Assembly: GCA_934621485.1 (NCBI GenBank) | Contig: CAKTUS010000002.1 | Location: 25,650 to 89,649 of the forward strand | Direction of reading: 5' to 3' | Source of the DNA: an uncultured Clostridia bacterium | GTDB lineage: Bacteria; Bacillota; Clostridia; Christensenellales; Aristaeellaceae | DNA: 64,000 nucleotides | Shown: piece after piece, positions 23,812 to 33,099 of the stretch | Layout of the letters: each line of letters starts with the position of its first letter | How positions within the stretch are numbered: position 1 is the first letter of the stretch | Position numbers and translations under genes: made by a program | The notes under the pieces: generated by a model | Database searches by the model: none | What the model was told of the DNA's origin: nothing | Seen by the model: only the letters and a program-made list of their open reading frames with translations

Positions 23812-25560
23812 ATGCCGATGGATGGCTTTACCCTATCGTTTCTGCAAAAGGAGCTTCGCGACACGCTGCTGGGCGGCCGGGTAGACAAGGTGAACCAGCC
23901 CGAGCGGGATGCGCTGCTGCTGCTGGTGCGCTCCGGCGTCAACCACAGGCTGCTGTTAAGCGCCAACGCCAACCAGGCCCGGGCGCAATTAACCGCCCAA
24001 AGCTATGAGAATCCTGCCGAACCACCCATGTTTTGCATGCTGATGCGCAAGCATCTGCTGGGTTCGCGCATTGTGGATATCGCCCAAATCTCCGGCGACC
24101 GCATTTTGGCCATTGTTTTTGACTGTCTGGATGAAATGGGCGATCATGTGCAAAAGACGCTCTATCTGGAAATCATGGGCCGTCACAGCAACCTGACGCT
24201 GGTTACTGCCGATGGCGGCATTGTGGACGCCATTCGTCACGTAAACAGCGACATGAGCCGGGTGCGCACGTTGCTCCCCGGCGGAACCTATCAGCTGCCG
24301 CCGCAGCCGGACAAGCTCAGCGGCGACAGCCTGAACGCTCCGGCGCTAAAGCAGCGCCTGTCCGGACTGACGGTGTCCCTTCCCAAAGCGTTGATGGAAA
24401 CGGTGGCCGGCATGGCCGGCGTCTGCTCCAGGGAGGTTTGCGCTCAGGTAGGGGTCGATCCCGTTATGCCCTGCACAGAGCTGGATCTGGACGCCGTTTC
24501 CACCCGTCTGGCCAGCTTCTATCACAACGTTCAGCCTCAGCCCGTAGCGCTGTATGACGATGCGGGCCTGGCCATGGATTTCTTTCCTTTCCCCTATCGC
24601 ACCTTCAGCCTGGAAAACCAGCGTGCCATGCCCAGCCTGAGCGCCGCCATGGACGCGTTCTATCTGGGACGGGATTTGCGCATGCGTATGCAGCAAAAAA
24701 GCCTGGGGCTGCAAAAGCACGTCAAAAGTGCCCTGGAGCGCACTGAAAAGAAAAAAACCATTATGCTGGACACCTTGCGGCAGACGGACCGAAACGAGGA
24801 AAACCGCGTATACGGCGACCTGCTAACCGCAAACCTGCACCAAATTCAAAAAGGTGCGCTCAGCATAACCGTACAAAACTATTACGACCCCGCCTGCCCG
24901 GAAATCACCATTCCGCTGTCCAATCGATTATCGCCGTCTCAAAACGCTCAAAGCTATTACAAAAAATACCGCAAGGCCAAGGTGGCCGAGCAGTATGCTC
25001 GCGAGCAGCTGGTTGTCATTGAGCGAGACTTGCAAATTCTCGAAAACGCGCTGGACGATTTGGATAAATGTGAAACCACCGTCGACCTGGCTGAGATTCG
25101 GTACGTATTAACCGAAAACGGGTTTCTGCGTCCGGACGCCAGCCAGCGCAAGGGCAGCAAGAGCAAAAAGCTTCAAGAGGGCAAGCCTTACCGCTTCACC
25201 GCTCCCGACGGCGCCCTGATTGAAGTAGGGAAAAATTCGCTGCAAAACGACCGGCTTACCCTGCACGCCCGCGGCAATGAAACCTGGCTGCACGCTCAGG
25301 GAATTCCCGGCTCTCATGTCATCATTCGCTCGGAGGAGCCGCCCAGCGATGAAACCCTGTTGTACGCCGCCAAGCTGGCCACCTATTACAGCAAGGGGCG
25401 CAGCCATCCCCAGCAGGCCGTTGACTACACCCTGCGCAAATATGTCAAAAAGGCCGCCGGTTCCCCGGCCGGACTGGTTACCTACACCCATTTCAAAACG
25501 CTGATTATCGGCCTTATCCCCAAGGATGTAGCCTATATCATGAAAGAAGCAGCAAAGTGA
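23812..25560 (+). CDS. rqcH: Rqc2 homologue RqcH, NFACT family
   Basis: 582 residues, ATG behind CACAAGGAGG. The NFACT-N domain starts MDGFTLSFLQKEL with LGGRVDKVNQP. EIMGRHSNLTLV and PPMFCMLMRKHLLG are typical of the family. A long helical coiled-coil region spans about 290-440 (EKKKTIMLDTL...KKYRKAKVAEQY). The C-terminal NFACT-R domain has WLHAQGIPGSHVIIR. RqcH binds stalled 60S-like subunits and adds C-terminal alanine tails to mark unfinished chains for degradation. Older annotation calls this fibronectin-binding protein A. The gene opposite on the minus strand (gerM) starts 128 nt away. Confidence 0.95.
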   Translation: MPMDGFTLSFLQKELRDTLLGGRVDKVNQPERDALLLLVRSGVNHRLLLSANANQARAQLTAQSYENPAEPPMFCMLMRKHLLGSRIVDIAQISGDRILAIVFDCLDEMGDHVQKTLYLEIMGRHSNLTLVTADGGIVDAIRHVNSDMSRVRTLLPGGTYQLPPQPDKLSGDSLNAPALKQRLSGLTVSLPKALMETVAGMAGVCSREVCAQVGVDPVMPCTELDLDAVSTRLASFYHNVQPQPVALYDDAGLAMDFFPFPYRTFSLENQRAMPSLSAAMDAFYLGRDLRMRMQQKSLGLQKHVKSALERTEKKKTIMLDTLRQTDRNEENRVYGDLLTANLHQIQKGALSITVQNYYDPACPEITIPLSNRLSPSQNAQSYYKKYRKAKVAEQYAREQLVVIERDLQILENALDDLDKCETTVDLAEIRYVLTENGFLRPDASQRKGSKSKKLQEGKPYRFTAPDGALIEVGKNSLQNDRLTLHARGNETWLHAQGIPGSHVIIRSEEPPSDETLLYAAKLATYYSKGRSHPQQAVDYTLRKYVKKAAGSPAGLVTYTHFKTLIIGLIPKDVAYIMKEAAK

Positions 25561-25570
25561 GGAATGTGTG

Positions 25571-26134
25571 ATGAATGTTCATCTGCGGATTGCCACCCCA
25601 AACGATGCCTCTGTGATTTACGAAATCTACGATTTCTATATTGCCAACTCCCTGGCCACGTTTAACGAAATAAACAAAACCGTGGAGGAACGTTCCCAGG
25701 AAATCGCTGCTTTGCTGGAAACTTACCCCTTTTTGGTGGCTGAAGACGAGTTGGGACGTTTCCTGGGCTTTGCCAACGCCGAGCCATTCCGGCCCCAAAG
25801 CGGCTATCGCTACACGGTGGAGCTGACCATCTACCTGCATCCGAAAACGCCGCACCACAGCGGCGTAGGCAAGCTGCTGTACACGGCGCTGCTGCGCATG
25901 CTCCGGGAGCAGGGCTTCCACACTGCCTATGCGGTGCTTTGGAGCGAAAACCAGGAAAGCCTGCGTCTGCACGAAAGTTTCGGCTTTGAACCGTTCGCAC
26001 GTTTTGAAAAAACTGCCTACAAGCATGGCCGCTGGCTGGATTCCCTCTATCTGCGCAAAACCCTTGCCGATTTTACCCCGACTCCCTCCCCTGTCATTCC
26101 CTTTTGCCAGTATCGCAAGGGGCTTACGCTCTGA
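25571..26134 (+). CDS. GNAT acetyltransferase, phosphinothricin-acetyltransferase-like
   Basis: 187 residues. The ATG at 25571 is used; a GTG directly before it is possible. It starts VHLRIATPNDASVIYEIYDFYI and contains LVAEDELGRFLGFANAEPFRPQSGYRYTVE, as in the Pat/YwnH group, with HPKTPHHSGVGKLLYTALL as the acetyl-CoA loop (G-x-G at the pantetheine site). Relatives N-acetylate phosphinothricin, methionine sulfoximine or similar amino acids. The C-terminal 20 residues are extra and low-complexity. It lies 10 nt after rqcH and is probably cotranscribed with it. Confidence 0.88.
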   Translation: MNVHLRIATPNDASVIYEIYDFYIANSLATFNEINKTVEERSQEIAALLETYPFLVAEDELGRFLGFANAEPFRPQSGYRYTVELTIYLHPKTPHHSGVGKLLYTALLRMLREQGFHTAYAVLWSENQESLRLHESFGFEPFARFEKTAYKHGRWLDSLYLRKTLADFTPTPSPVIPFCQYRKGLTL

Positions 26135-26148
26135 GCGTTCTAAACGCC

Positions 26149-26196
26149 AAGCCCCGTCTCCGCGCTAAGACAACGGAGACGGGGCTTGATTTTTGT
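26149..26196. terminator. Bidirectional terminator between the GNAT and cystatin-like genes
   Basis: A strong hairpin AAGCCCCGTCTCCG (26149-26162)/CGGAGACGGGGCTT (26174-26187), followed on the plus strand by GATTTTTG. It can stop transcripts from both sides. Confidence 0.8.
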
Positions 26197-26203
26197 TGGT
26201 TCC

Positions 26204-26560
26204 TTAATACTCACAAAGCGCGCCAAAGTCAAAATCGGCAATGTTCATTAGGGTTACGTTGCCCTGCAAATCCTGGTACAGATAAACCAGCACATAGGAA
26301 GGCTGCGCATCCGGAGCCACAACTGTCGCCTGGCACAAAAAGCATTCATTGGTACCCGCCACCACCTGGGAACCTAGATAGGCAACCGGCACATAGGTTA
26401 CTCCCAGCAGTTCTGCCGTTCCCTGTTCCACCAGGCTGCGCAGTTCCTCCGTGATTGTGGGATCTTCGGAGGGAGTCCATCCGCCCGTCATTGTTTCCGC
26501 CGTAGCGGCAGAGCCTAGCAGCAGGCAAACCAGCATTAGCATCATCAGTATTTTCTTCAT
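26204..26560 (-). CDS. Small secreted cystatin-like (stefin-type) protein
   Basis: 118 residues. The ATG at 26560 follows AGGAGGAGAAAAGG. A clear signal peptide (residues 1-21, ends ATA) gives a mature protein starting ETMTGGWTP. This carries the three cystatin contact regions in order: the N-terminal Gly pair (GG at 26-27), the inhibitory first loop QVVAG (65-69, in SQVVAGTN), and a second hairpin loop around YLYQDLQGN (93-101). A helix (TITEELRSLVEQGTAEL) precedes the first loop, as in stefins, and the pattern NVTLMN...FD follows the last strand. Cystatins block papain-like cysteine proteases. Two cysteines in mature positions 73/76 (ECFLC) are unusual. The gene lies downstream of ftsZ past a terminator. 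Confidence 0.82.
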   Translation of the reverse strand: MKKILMMLMLVCLLLGSAATAETMTGGWTPSEDPTITEELRSLVEQGTAELLGVTYVPVAYLGSQVVAGTNECFLCQATVVAPDAQPSYVLVYLYQDLQGNVTLMNIADFDFGALCEY

Positions 26561-26632
26561 CCTTTTCTCCTCCTTTTCTTTTGGGTTCCATTTGGAAGAA
26601 ACGACGATAGCCGGAAAAGGTTCCATAAAAAA

Positions 26633-26670
26633 AGAAAAAACCCGACACAACGCGATTTGTCGTGCCGGGT
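26633..26670 (-). terminator. Terminator of ftsZ
   Basis: Minus strand: ACCCGGCACGAC/GTTGTGTCGGGT hairpin followed by TTTTTTC and a second T tract. It closes the division cluster before the cystatin-like gene. Confidence 0.85.
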
Positions 26671-26681
26671 GAAAAGCCTTT

Positions 26682-28193
26682 TTACTTTCTGGAGGGCCTT
26701 CTCAGGAAGGCAGGCACGCCCAGGTTATCCCGCTCCACCGTAGTGGGTTGAGGCGCGGGTTCCGGCTGAGCCGGCTGCTGCTGAGGCTGAACGGCGTTTT
26801 CCATCGGCTGTTGAGCCGCGGGCTGCTGCATGCTCTGATACTGCTGGCCATATTCCATCTGAGGCATTTGTGGCTGCTGAGGCTGAGCGCCCATGGGCTG
26901 ATAGCCCTGTTGGGGCTGCTGCATGCCATAGTCCAGACCGCCGTACTGCGGCGTTTGATAGCTCTGCCCAAAGGTAGCGCCATACATCTGACCGCTCTGG
27001 CCCAGCTGAGGCATAGCGGCAGGGGTGGGAATGGCGTTGCCGCCCATGTTGTAGCCGCCGAACTGGCTCTGCTCCTCAGGCATCCCAAAGCTCATGTCCT
27101 CAAAAGAGGGCGTGGGATAATCCTGCTGAACGCCAGAGGAGGCCCCATAGCTGCGGCTGTTGTCGCCGGAAAAGCTGCGAGTCCAATCCCGCTCGCCGGA
27201 AGCGCTCTTTTTCTTTTCTTCCTTCTTGGGGAAGGGGGTCTTTTCAAATCCGGTGGCGATAACGGTAATCCGCACCTCGTCGTCCATGCTTTCATCAATG
27301 CCTGCGCCAAAAATGATGTTGGCCTCGCTGTCGGCAGCCTGCATCACCAGGTTTGCGGCTTCGTTGATGTCGATGATGCTCATATCCTCGCCGCCGGTGA
27401 TGTTAATGAGCACCGCGCGAGCGCCGTCGATGCTGGTTTCCAGCAGCGGGCTGGAAATGGCGTTTTTGGCGGCCTCCACCATGCGGTTTTCGCCCTTGCC
27501 AACGCCGATGCCCATATGGGCCATGCCGCCGGATTCCATCACGGTCTTTACGTCTGCAAAGTCCAGGTTAATCAGCGCAGGCACGGCAATCAGGTCGCTG
27601 ATGCCCTGAATACCCTGGCGAAGCACGTCGTCCGCAATGCGGAAAGCTTCCAGCATGGAGGTACCCTTGGTAACCACCTGCAAAAGCCGGTCGTTGGGAA
27701 TCACCACCAGGGTGTCCACCCGCTGTTTCAGGTCGATAACGCCCATTTCAGCGTTCTTCATGCGCTGTTTGCCTTCAAAAGCAAAAGGCTTGGTAACCAC
27801 AGCAATGGTCAGGCAGTTCAGATCCCTGGCGATTTCCGCCACGATTGGGGCCGCGCCCGTACCGGTGCCGCCGCCCATACCGGCGGTTACAAAAACCAGA
27901 TCCGCCCCCTTGATGGCCTGAGCGATTTCCTCGCGGCTTTCTTCGGCGGCGCGGCGGCCCACATCAGGCACAGCGCCCGCGCCAAGGCCCTTGGTCAGCT
28001 TTTCACCGATCTGGATGGTGGTGCTGGCCTTGCTCATGGCCAGAGCCTGGCGATCGGTATTGATGGCGATAAATTCCACGCCCTTCAACCCGGCGTCCAC
28101 CATGCGATTGATGGCGTTGTTTCCAGCGCCGCCGCAGCCGATCACTTTGATGGTTGCAAAGCTCTGTTGATCCTCAATCTGAAATTCCAGCAC
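26682..28193 (-). CDS. ftsZ: Cell division protein FtsZ
   Basis: 503 residues from a GTG at 28193 behind AGGAGG. The tubulin-like GTPase has [12 protein letters not shown] (19-30), the signature GGGTGTG at 107-113 and the catalytic T7-loop region ([11 protein letters not shown]). A long linker (about 325-490) is rich in Q, G, P and M; such linkers vary, and this one is unusually long. The C-terminal tail [14 protein letters not shown] matches the DIPAFLRR-type peptide that binds FtsA/SepF. FtsZ polymerises into the division ring at midcell. ftsA lies just upstream in the same operon. Confidence 0.98.
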   Translation of the reverse strand: MLEFQIEDQQSFATIKVIGCGGAGNNAINRMVDAGLKGVEFIAINTDRQALAMSKASTTIQIGEKLTKGLGAGAVPDVGRRAAEESREEIAQAIKGADLVFVTAGMGGGTGTGAAPIVAEIARDLNCLTIAVVTKPFAFEGKQRMKNAEMGVIDLKQRVDTLVVIPNDRLLQVVTKGTSMLEAFRIADDVLRQGIQGISDLIAVPALINLDFADVKTVMESGGMAHMGIGVGKGENRMVEAAKNAISSPLLETSIDGARAVLINITGGEDMSIIDINEAANLVMQAADSEANIIFGAGIDESMDDEVRITVIATGFEKTPFPKKEEKKKSASGERDWTRSFSGDNSRSYGASSGVQQDYPTPSFEDMSFGMPEEQSQFGGYNMGGNAIPTPAAMPQLGQSGQMYGATFGQSYQTPQYGGLDYGMQQPQQGYQPMGAQPQQPQMPQMEYGQQYQSMQQPAAQQPMENAVQPQQQPAQPEPAPQPTTVERDNLGVPAFLRRPSRK

Positions 28194-28240
28194 AGTGCAT
28201 CCTCCTAGCTTCTATTTGCTTCCGTCGTAATCATGAACTG

Positions 28241-29434
28241 TCAGCCGCCAAGCAGGCTCTTGAAAAAGTCCTTGATGACGCCTGAAGGTCCGCTGGCCGG
28301 CGCATTGCGGGCCTCGATGGTGTCGATAATCAAATCCATCAGACCCATGGCGCTGGCGTAAATCGGGCTGGAAAGCTTAATGGTGCGCTTTACCGTGTCG
28401 CGCACGGGCTTTTCCAGCTTGGCGGCCAGGTAATCCCTGCCGCCTCGGTTCAGGCTCAAACCGCCGCCGGTCAAATAGATGGTGGACCAATTGCCCAGCT
28501 TAATGCCGCTTTCTTCGATGCAGTCCTTAATCATCTCCGCAATCTCGTCCACCCGGGGCTCCAGCACCGCGGCCACCTCCTCCTGGGAGAAGGTTTTGCT
28601 CTTCACCGCATCGCCGTCGGACACGGTATAGGATTGCGAAATCGTAGAAATTCCATACACATACTCGCGTTTGATCTGCTCGGCGCTCTCCAGGGGAATG
28701 GACAGGCCCTCGGCAATATCGGCGGCAATATGCCCGCCGCCTACCGGCAGGGTTTTCTGGAAGATGATTGCGTCTCCCTCCACCGCCATCACATCGGTGC
28801 AAAGATAGCCGATGTCAATCAGCAGCGCCGTGCGGTCCCGGTCTTCCTCCAGCAGGTACAGCATGGCTTCGCCGGTGGAGCTGGAGAAAAAGCCGCTGAC
28901 AGTGATGTTCATGTCCCGCAGGCGCGCCATCACATCATCCAGGAAAAAGGTATCGGCCACCACAAAGCTGACCAGCGCCTTGAGTTCCGTTCCCTTCAGG
29001 CCCACGGGTTCCAGCGTTTTTTTGCCGCCATCCACCATGAACCAGGCAGGGCTGCGGTGTACCACCACGCCGCGCACAGGCGAAAGCTGCTTGTCCGCCT
29101 CGGCAAAAATCTTTTCCACATGGCGGGGCGTTACCCGCGGATCCGCGCCCTGAATGGTCACGCTGGTTTCCACCGCGTACACCCGCGTAAACTCGCCGGG
29201 CACACCCACGTTTATTTCGCGAATTTTGCGCTTCGACTGGGTTTCCGCCTCGGTGATCGATTTTTGAATGGCCTCGTTGAGCAGCGTGGTATTGTTCCAC
29301 TCGCCGTCCAAAAAGCCGTCGTAGGCGGCAATGCCCGCTCCGATGATGTCGCAGCGCTGCGTACCGCTGGTTTCGGCCACGAGCGTTACCATTTTGCATG
29401 TGCCAAAATCAATAGCAGCAATCGTTGATTTCAT
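28241..29434 (-). CDS. ftsA: Cell division protein FtsA
   Basis: 397 residues. Actin-like ATPase: IAAIDFGTCKMVTLVAE is the phosphate-1 motif and LLIDIGYLCTDVMAVEGD the phosphate-2 motif, with YLTGGGLSLNRGG as the adenosine loop. The 1C region (TRVYAVETSVTIQG...ARPRHVEKIF-like) is present. The C-terminal GVIKDFFKSLLGG is an amphipathic membrane-targeting helix, the hallmark of FtsA. It tethers FtsZ filaments to the membrane and recruits later division proteins. The first phosphate motif has GTCK where GTSK is usual. Confidence 0.93.
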   Translation of the reverse strand: MKSTIAAIDFGTCKMVTLVAETSGTQRCDIIGAGIAAYDGFLDGEWNNTTLLNEAIQKSITEAETQSKRKIREINVGVPGEFTRVYAVETSVTIQGADPRVTPRHVEKIFAEADKQLSPVRGVVVHRSPAWFMVDGGKKTLEPVGLKGTELKALVSFVVADTFFLDDVMARLRDMNITVSGFFSSSTGEAMLYLLEEDRDRTALLIDIGYLCTDVMAVEGDAIIFQKTLPVGGGHIAADIAEGLSIPLESAEQIKREYVYGISTISQSYTVSDGDAVKSKTFSQEEVAAVLEPRVDEIAEMIKDCIEESGIKLGNWSTIYLTGGGLSLNRGGRDYLAAKLEKPVRDTVKRTIKLSSPIYASAMGLMDLIIDTIEARNAPASGPSGVIKDFFKSLLGG

Positions 29435-29542
29435 AACAAACCAATCCCCTGTTCATCAGGAATCAGCCGCCGGGAACGGTGATCCGGGCGGCAGGCTGAG
29501 CGCTTATTCAGCAAATGCAAAGCACCCAAAGTACCATTATTT

Positions 29543-29571
29543 ATTGTAACCGTTTTGCTACAAAATCGCAA
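29543..29571 (-). promoter_or_regulatory. Internal promoter before ftsA
   Basis: Minus strand: -35 TTGCGA (29566-29571), 17-bp spacer, -10 TACAAT (29543-29548). The leader is about 100 nt, enough to give ftsA-ftsZ expression independent of the upstream mur genes. Confidence 0.75.
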
Positions 29572-29632
29572 GCATATTCCTGCTTTTTTTTCATGTTTTT
29601 GAGAATTCTTTTGTAACGATTTGCCAGGCGTG

Positions 29633-30541
29633 TCAGCTTTCCGGCATAAAGGTGGCGTCTTCCGGCGTGGTCACGTCCAGCACCCCGCTGAACTTGCCCA
29701 ATTGGCGCAGATAAGCCATGTAGGTGCGCACTGCGCCTATCTTGGCGCGCATGATGCTGGCGTCGCCCATGCGCACGGTAACGCCTTCCCGGGTAATCAG
29801 GTAAATGCTCTCCGGGTTCGCCAGGTTGATTTCCGCCACCTGGTCGGTGTAGAGCTGCTTTTCCAGTTCGGAAACAATGTTGCAATAAGCGTCCAGTTGA
29901 TTTTGAGAACGCAGCATCAGCTTCTGCCCCACATAGATGCTGCCGGCCCGAAAGCCGGTTACCACCGGCAGCCCATCCGGCAGGGCCGAATCGTTGCGCT
30001 GCTCCATTACCATGCCCTCGTCATCCAGCAGATACAAAACGCCCAGCCACTGCATGGCGGCCGCCACCTTGCGTTCCTCAATGTATAAATAGATGGTGCC
30101 GGGGTACTCCTTTTGCATACCCTTGAATACAATGGTATGGTCCTTGCTGAGCGCCTTGGCCACATCCGCCTCCTCAATCCCCAGCATATTGCGGTCCTGC
30201 ACCAGGCCGCTGGCGGCCACCACCTGCTGCGGCGTTTTCTGCTGGTTGCCGATCACGTATACCGTCGTGAGGCGAAAAAAGCGCTCCTGCACCACCACCA
30301 GCAGCACCGTCAGCGCCGCCAGTATCGCCAGAAATTTGAAAAAGCCTTCTGTTTTCCGCTTTTTGCGAAGGGTTTGGGCCTGGGCTACAACAGTGGCCGG
30401 CTCGGCAGGCGGAAGCGGCGTTTCGGCTCCTGCTTCCGCCTGCTCCTCCTGCGCCTGATGCACATAATCATAGGTGTATTCGCCGTAGGCCCGAAATTCG
30501 TCGCGCTGGTTTTCGCCCTTGCGCTTTGGCCGCCTGCTCAT
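29633..30541 (-). CDS. divIB: Division protein FtsQ/DivIB
   Basis: 302 residues. Cytoplasmic N-terminus about 65 residues with basic and acidic stretches, one transmembrane helix (about 68-86, FLAILAALTVLLVVV), then a POTRA domain beginning LTTVYVIGNQQKTPQQVVAASGL. The beta domain carries YPGTIYLYIEERKVAA. The C-terminus (FSGVLDVTTPEDATFMPES) is normal. DivIB sits with FtsL and DivIC to activate septal cell-wall synthesis. It is encoded 20 nt after murA, in the usual dcw order. Confidence 0.9.
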   Translation of the reverse strand: MSRRPKRKGENQRDEFRAYGEYTYDYVHQAQEEQAEAGAETPLPPAEPATVVAQAQTLRKKRKTEGFFKFLAILAALTVLLVVVQERFFRLTTVYVIGNQQKTPQQVVAASGLVQDRNMLGIEEADVAKALSKDHTIVFKGMQKEYPGTIYLYIEERKVAAAMQWLGVLYLLDDEGMVMEQRNDSALPDGLPVVTGFRAGSIYVGQKLMLRSQNQLDAYCNIVSELEKQLYTDQVAEINLANPESIYLITREGVTVRMGDASIMRAKIGAVRTYMAYLRQLGKFSGVLDVTTPEDATFMPES

Positions 30542-30561
30542 GTACCTTCCCTCCTAACGGC

Positions 30562-31827
30562 TTACGCCTCTATCGCAACTCTCTTCACATCCGCCCCCAG
30601 GGCGCAAAGCATGTTTTCCATTCGGTCATAGCCCCGGTCAATGAGCTCCGCATGCTCCACCAGGGTTTCGCCCTCGGCTCTCAGGCCGGCAATCGCCAGG
30701 GCTGCGCCTCCCCGCAAATCCCGGGCCGTAACCCTTGCGCCATACAGGCGCTTCACCCCCTGCACAACGGCGGTGCGTCCGTTCACCAGCACATTGGCGC
30801 CCATGCGTTTCAAATCACCGGCATGGGTAAAGCGATTCTCAAATACATTCTCCACCACCACGGAGGTTCCTTCCGCCCCAGTGGCCAAAGCCAGCATCTG
30901 CACCTGCATATCGGTGGGAAAGCCGGGATGAGGCTGGGTTTGCAGCATGGGAAACGCCCTCAGCCGTGCGGGGGCGTGCAGCCGCACCCCGTAGCCCTCC
31001 TGGGTAACGACGCACCCCATTTCTCTCAATTTGGAAAAGATTGCATACATGGCTTCGCATGGCGCGCGTTTCAGGAAAACGGATCCGCCCGTATTGGCGG
31101 CGGCGGCCAGCAGCGTGCCCGCTACAATCCGGTCCGGCATGGGCCGGTACACCGTTCCGTGCATGCACGGAACGCCCTCTACCGTGATGGTGTGGGTGCC
31201 CGCGCCGCTAACCTTGGCCCCCATGGCGCACATAAGCTGCTGCAAATCCAGTATTTCAGGCTCTCGGGCCACGTTGTGCAGCAGGGTGGTGCCTTTCAGC
31301 AGGGCTGCCGCCATCATCACGTTTTCCGTTGCGCCCACGCTGGGGTAATCAAAATGAACCACTCCGGCGCGCATGTTTCGTCCGTCACAATGAATCATGC
31401 CGCCTTCTTCCCGTACCTCCACGCCCAATTGCCGCAGCCCGCTCAAATGCAAATTGATGGGGCGAAGCCCAATCTCGCACCCGCCGGGAAAGGTGACGGT
31501 CGCCTTGCGGAAGCGGGCCACAATTGGCCCCAGCAAAAAGATTGACGAACGGATTTTTTTGGACAGGCCGTCCGGCATTTCATAGCTGCTCAGGCCCTGG
31601 GGATCAATCACAATCGCGCCGTTCTCCCGGCGGGTCCGGCAGCCCAGCGTTTCCAGAATCACCGCCATGTACCCAATATCGCTCAAAGCCGGGCAGTCCG
31701 TGACCACCGTTTGCTGGTCCGTTAAAATGGAAGCCGCCAAAATCGGCAAAATGGCGTTTTTGGCGCTATGTACCGTGCACTCCCCTTCCAGGCGTCTGCC
31801 GCCCGTCATCTTCAAGGCGTCCATCAT
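30562..31827 (-). CDS. murA: UDP-N-acetylglucosamine 1-carboxyvinyltransferase
   Basis: About 421 residues. An ATG at 31827 or 31824 follows GGAGG; the second gives better spacing. The enzyme adds enolpyruvate to UDP-GlcNAc, the first committed step of peptidoglycan synthesis. Visible features: GECTVHSAKNAILPILAAS at the N-terminus (family: GAKN; here S replaces G), and the catalytic cysteine in FPGGCEIGLRPINLHL that fosfomycin would alkylate. The sequence ends VEHAELIDRGYDRMENML. Its place between ftsW and divIB matches Firmicutes in which a MurA copy sits inside the dcw cluster. Confidence 0.96.
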   Translation of the reverse strand: MMDALKMTGGRRLEGECTVHSAKNAILPILAASILTDQQTVVTDCPALSDIGYMAVILETLGCRTRRENGAIVIDPQGLSSYEMPDGLSKKIRSSIFLLGPIVARFRKATVTFPGGCEIGLRPINLHLSGLRQLGVEVREEGGMIHCDGRNMRAGVVHFDYPSVGATENVMMAAALLKGTTLLHNVAREPEILDLQQLMCAMGAKVSGAGTHTITVEGVPCMHGTVYRPMPDRIVAGTLLAAAANTGGSVFLKRAPCEAMYAIFSKLREMGCVVTQEGYGVRLHAPARLRAFPMLQTQPHPGFPTDMQVQMLALATGAEGTSVVVENVFENRFTHAGDLKRMGANVLVNGRTAVVQGVKRLYGARVTARDLRGGAALAIAGLRAEGETLVEHAELIDRGYDRMENMLCALGADVKRVAIEA

Positions 31828-31888
31828 TCCACCTCCGTCAAACAGTTCATGCACCATCCTATGACGTGCCTGACGAAGTGTGAAAAGG

Positions 31889-33028
31889 TTAATGCGGACA
31901 AGAGCGGGAAACGTTCAGGATGATGCCTGTTGCGGCCATCAGCAGCGAAATGGACGTGCCGCCGGCGCTGAAGAAGGGCAGCGGAAGGCCTGTAGTGGGC
32001 ATAACGCCAATAACCACCCCAATGTTGATGATAGCCTGCACGGTAATCATCGCGGTGAGGCCGGCCGCCAGCAGGCAGCCATAGCGGTCGTCGCAGGAAA
32101 CGGCAATGCGCATCCCGGCAAAGGCGAAGGCGGCAAACAGCAGAATAACCACCGTGCAGCCCAGCAGGCCAAAGTCCTCCCCTACAATGGCGAAAATAAA
32201 ATCGCTTTCCGGGTATGGCAGATAGCTGAATTTTTGCCTGCCCTGACCCAGGCCGCGGCCAAACAGCCCGCCGGAGCCAATGGCAATCAGCGACTGAGCC
32301 AGCTGGTAGCCCTCGTCGCTCATCTGGGCAAACGGATCCCGGAAGGACAGCAGCCGTTCCCGGCGGTAGGGTTCAATCCAGGCATACACCATGCCCACAC
32401 ACCCCGCCGCCACGCCCAGCAGTCCCAAATGCCGCCATCTGGCTCCCGCCAGCAGAATCATCAATAGCGCCACAATCATGATGCTGCCAGCCGTGGACAG
32501 GTTCGGCTGCTGCAAAATGAGCAAAAACATCACCGCCGGAACCGCCAGCAGCGGCAGCACGCCCTGAAACAGCAGGTGCAGCTTTTCCGCCCGGTAGCTC
32601 AGGGTGGAGGCCAAGTACAGCACCGAAGCGATCTTGGCCAGTTCGGAGGGCTGAAAGCTCATGCCCGCAAGGTTCAGCCAGCGCCGGGAACCGTTCAGGT
32701 TAACGCCGATTCCGGGAATCAGCACCGCTACCAGTAGCAGCGCACTGACGGCCAGGGCCGCCACCACCACCCGGGAATCCCGCCAAAAGCGGTAGGGAAT
32801 TCGGCTGGTAAGCAGCATCAGTACGCCGCCCAGCCCAATGCCGATTAGTTGCTTTTTCACTTCCAGCAGCGCGTCGCCCTGGTCTACCGCCTTATAATAG
32901 GTGGCGCTGAACAGGGCCAGCAGCCCGCACATCATCAGCAGGGAAAGCACCAGCAGCAGCGTGCCGTCCATCCGCTGCCTGCGCCGTTTTAGGAAACGCC
33001 CCGTAGTCGCCGGTTTTGCCTGAATCAA
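31889..33028 (-). CDS. ftsW: Peptidoglycan glycosyltransferase FtsW (SEDS family)
   Basis: About 379 residues if it starts with TTG at 33028 behind GGAGGGAGGGG; a GTG at 33046 overlaps that ribosome site. About ten membrane helices. SEDS signatures: SRRWLNLAGMSFQPSELAKI, the ILQQPNLSTA loop, and the long extracellular GYQLAQSLIAIGSGGLFGRGLGQG region with YLPYPESDFIFAIVGEDFG (catalytic-region Asp/Glu). FtsW polymerises lipid II with its partner class B PBP, encoded upstream. In spore-formers a paralogue (SpoVE) is very similar, so that assignment is possible. Confidence 0.93.
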   Translation of the reverse strand: MIQAKPATTGRFLKRRRQRMDGTLLLVLSLLMMCGLLALFSATYYKAVDQGDALLEVKKQLIGIGLGGVLMLLTSRIPYRFWRDSRVVVAALAVSALLLVAVLIPGIGVNLNGSRRWLNLAGMSFQPSELAKIASVLYLASTLSYRAEKLHLLFQGVLPLLAVPAVMFLLILQQPNLSTAGSIMIVALLMILLAGARWRHLGLLGVAAGCVGMVYAWIEPYRRERLLSFRDPFAQMSDEGYQLAQSLIAIGSGGLFGRGLGQGRQKFSYLPYPESDFIFAIVGEDFGLLGCTVVILLFAAFAFAGMRIAVSCDDRYGCLLAAGLTAMITVQAIINIGVVIGVMPTTGLPLPFFSAGGTSISLLMAATGIILNVSRSCPH

Positions 33029-33097
33029 AAAAGCCCCTCCCTCCACTCGATGCTCCGTCTTTGGTGCGCATCTCTTCCGCGAGGGGAAGGGCTTTTT
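33027..33097 (-). terminator. Hairpin between murD and ftsW that covers the ftsW ribosome site
   Basis: Directly after the murD stop, minus-strand arm AAAAAGCCCTTCCCCTCG (33080-33097) can pair imperfectly with CGAGTGGAGGGAGGGGC (33033-33049), followed by TTTTTT. The 3' arm contains the ftsW ribosome site, and the T run overlaps its TTG start. It could be a partial terminator or a translation switch. The loop is about 30 nt. Confidence 0.5.
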
Positions 33098-33099
33098 CG

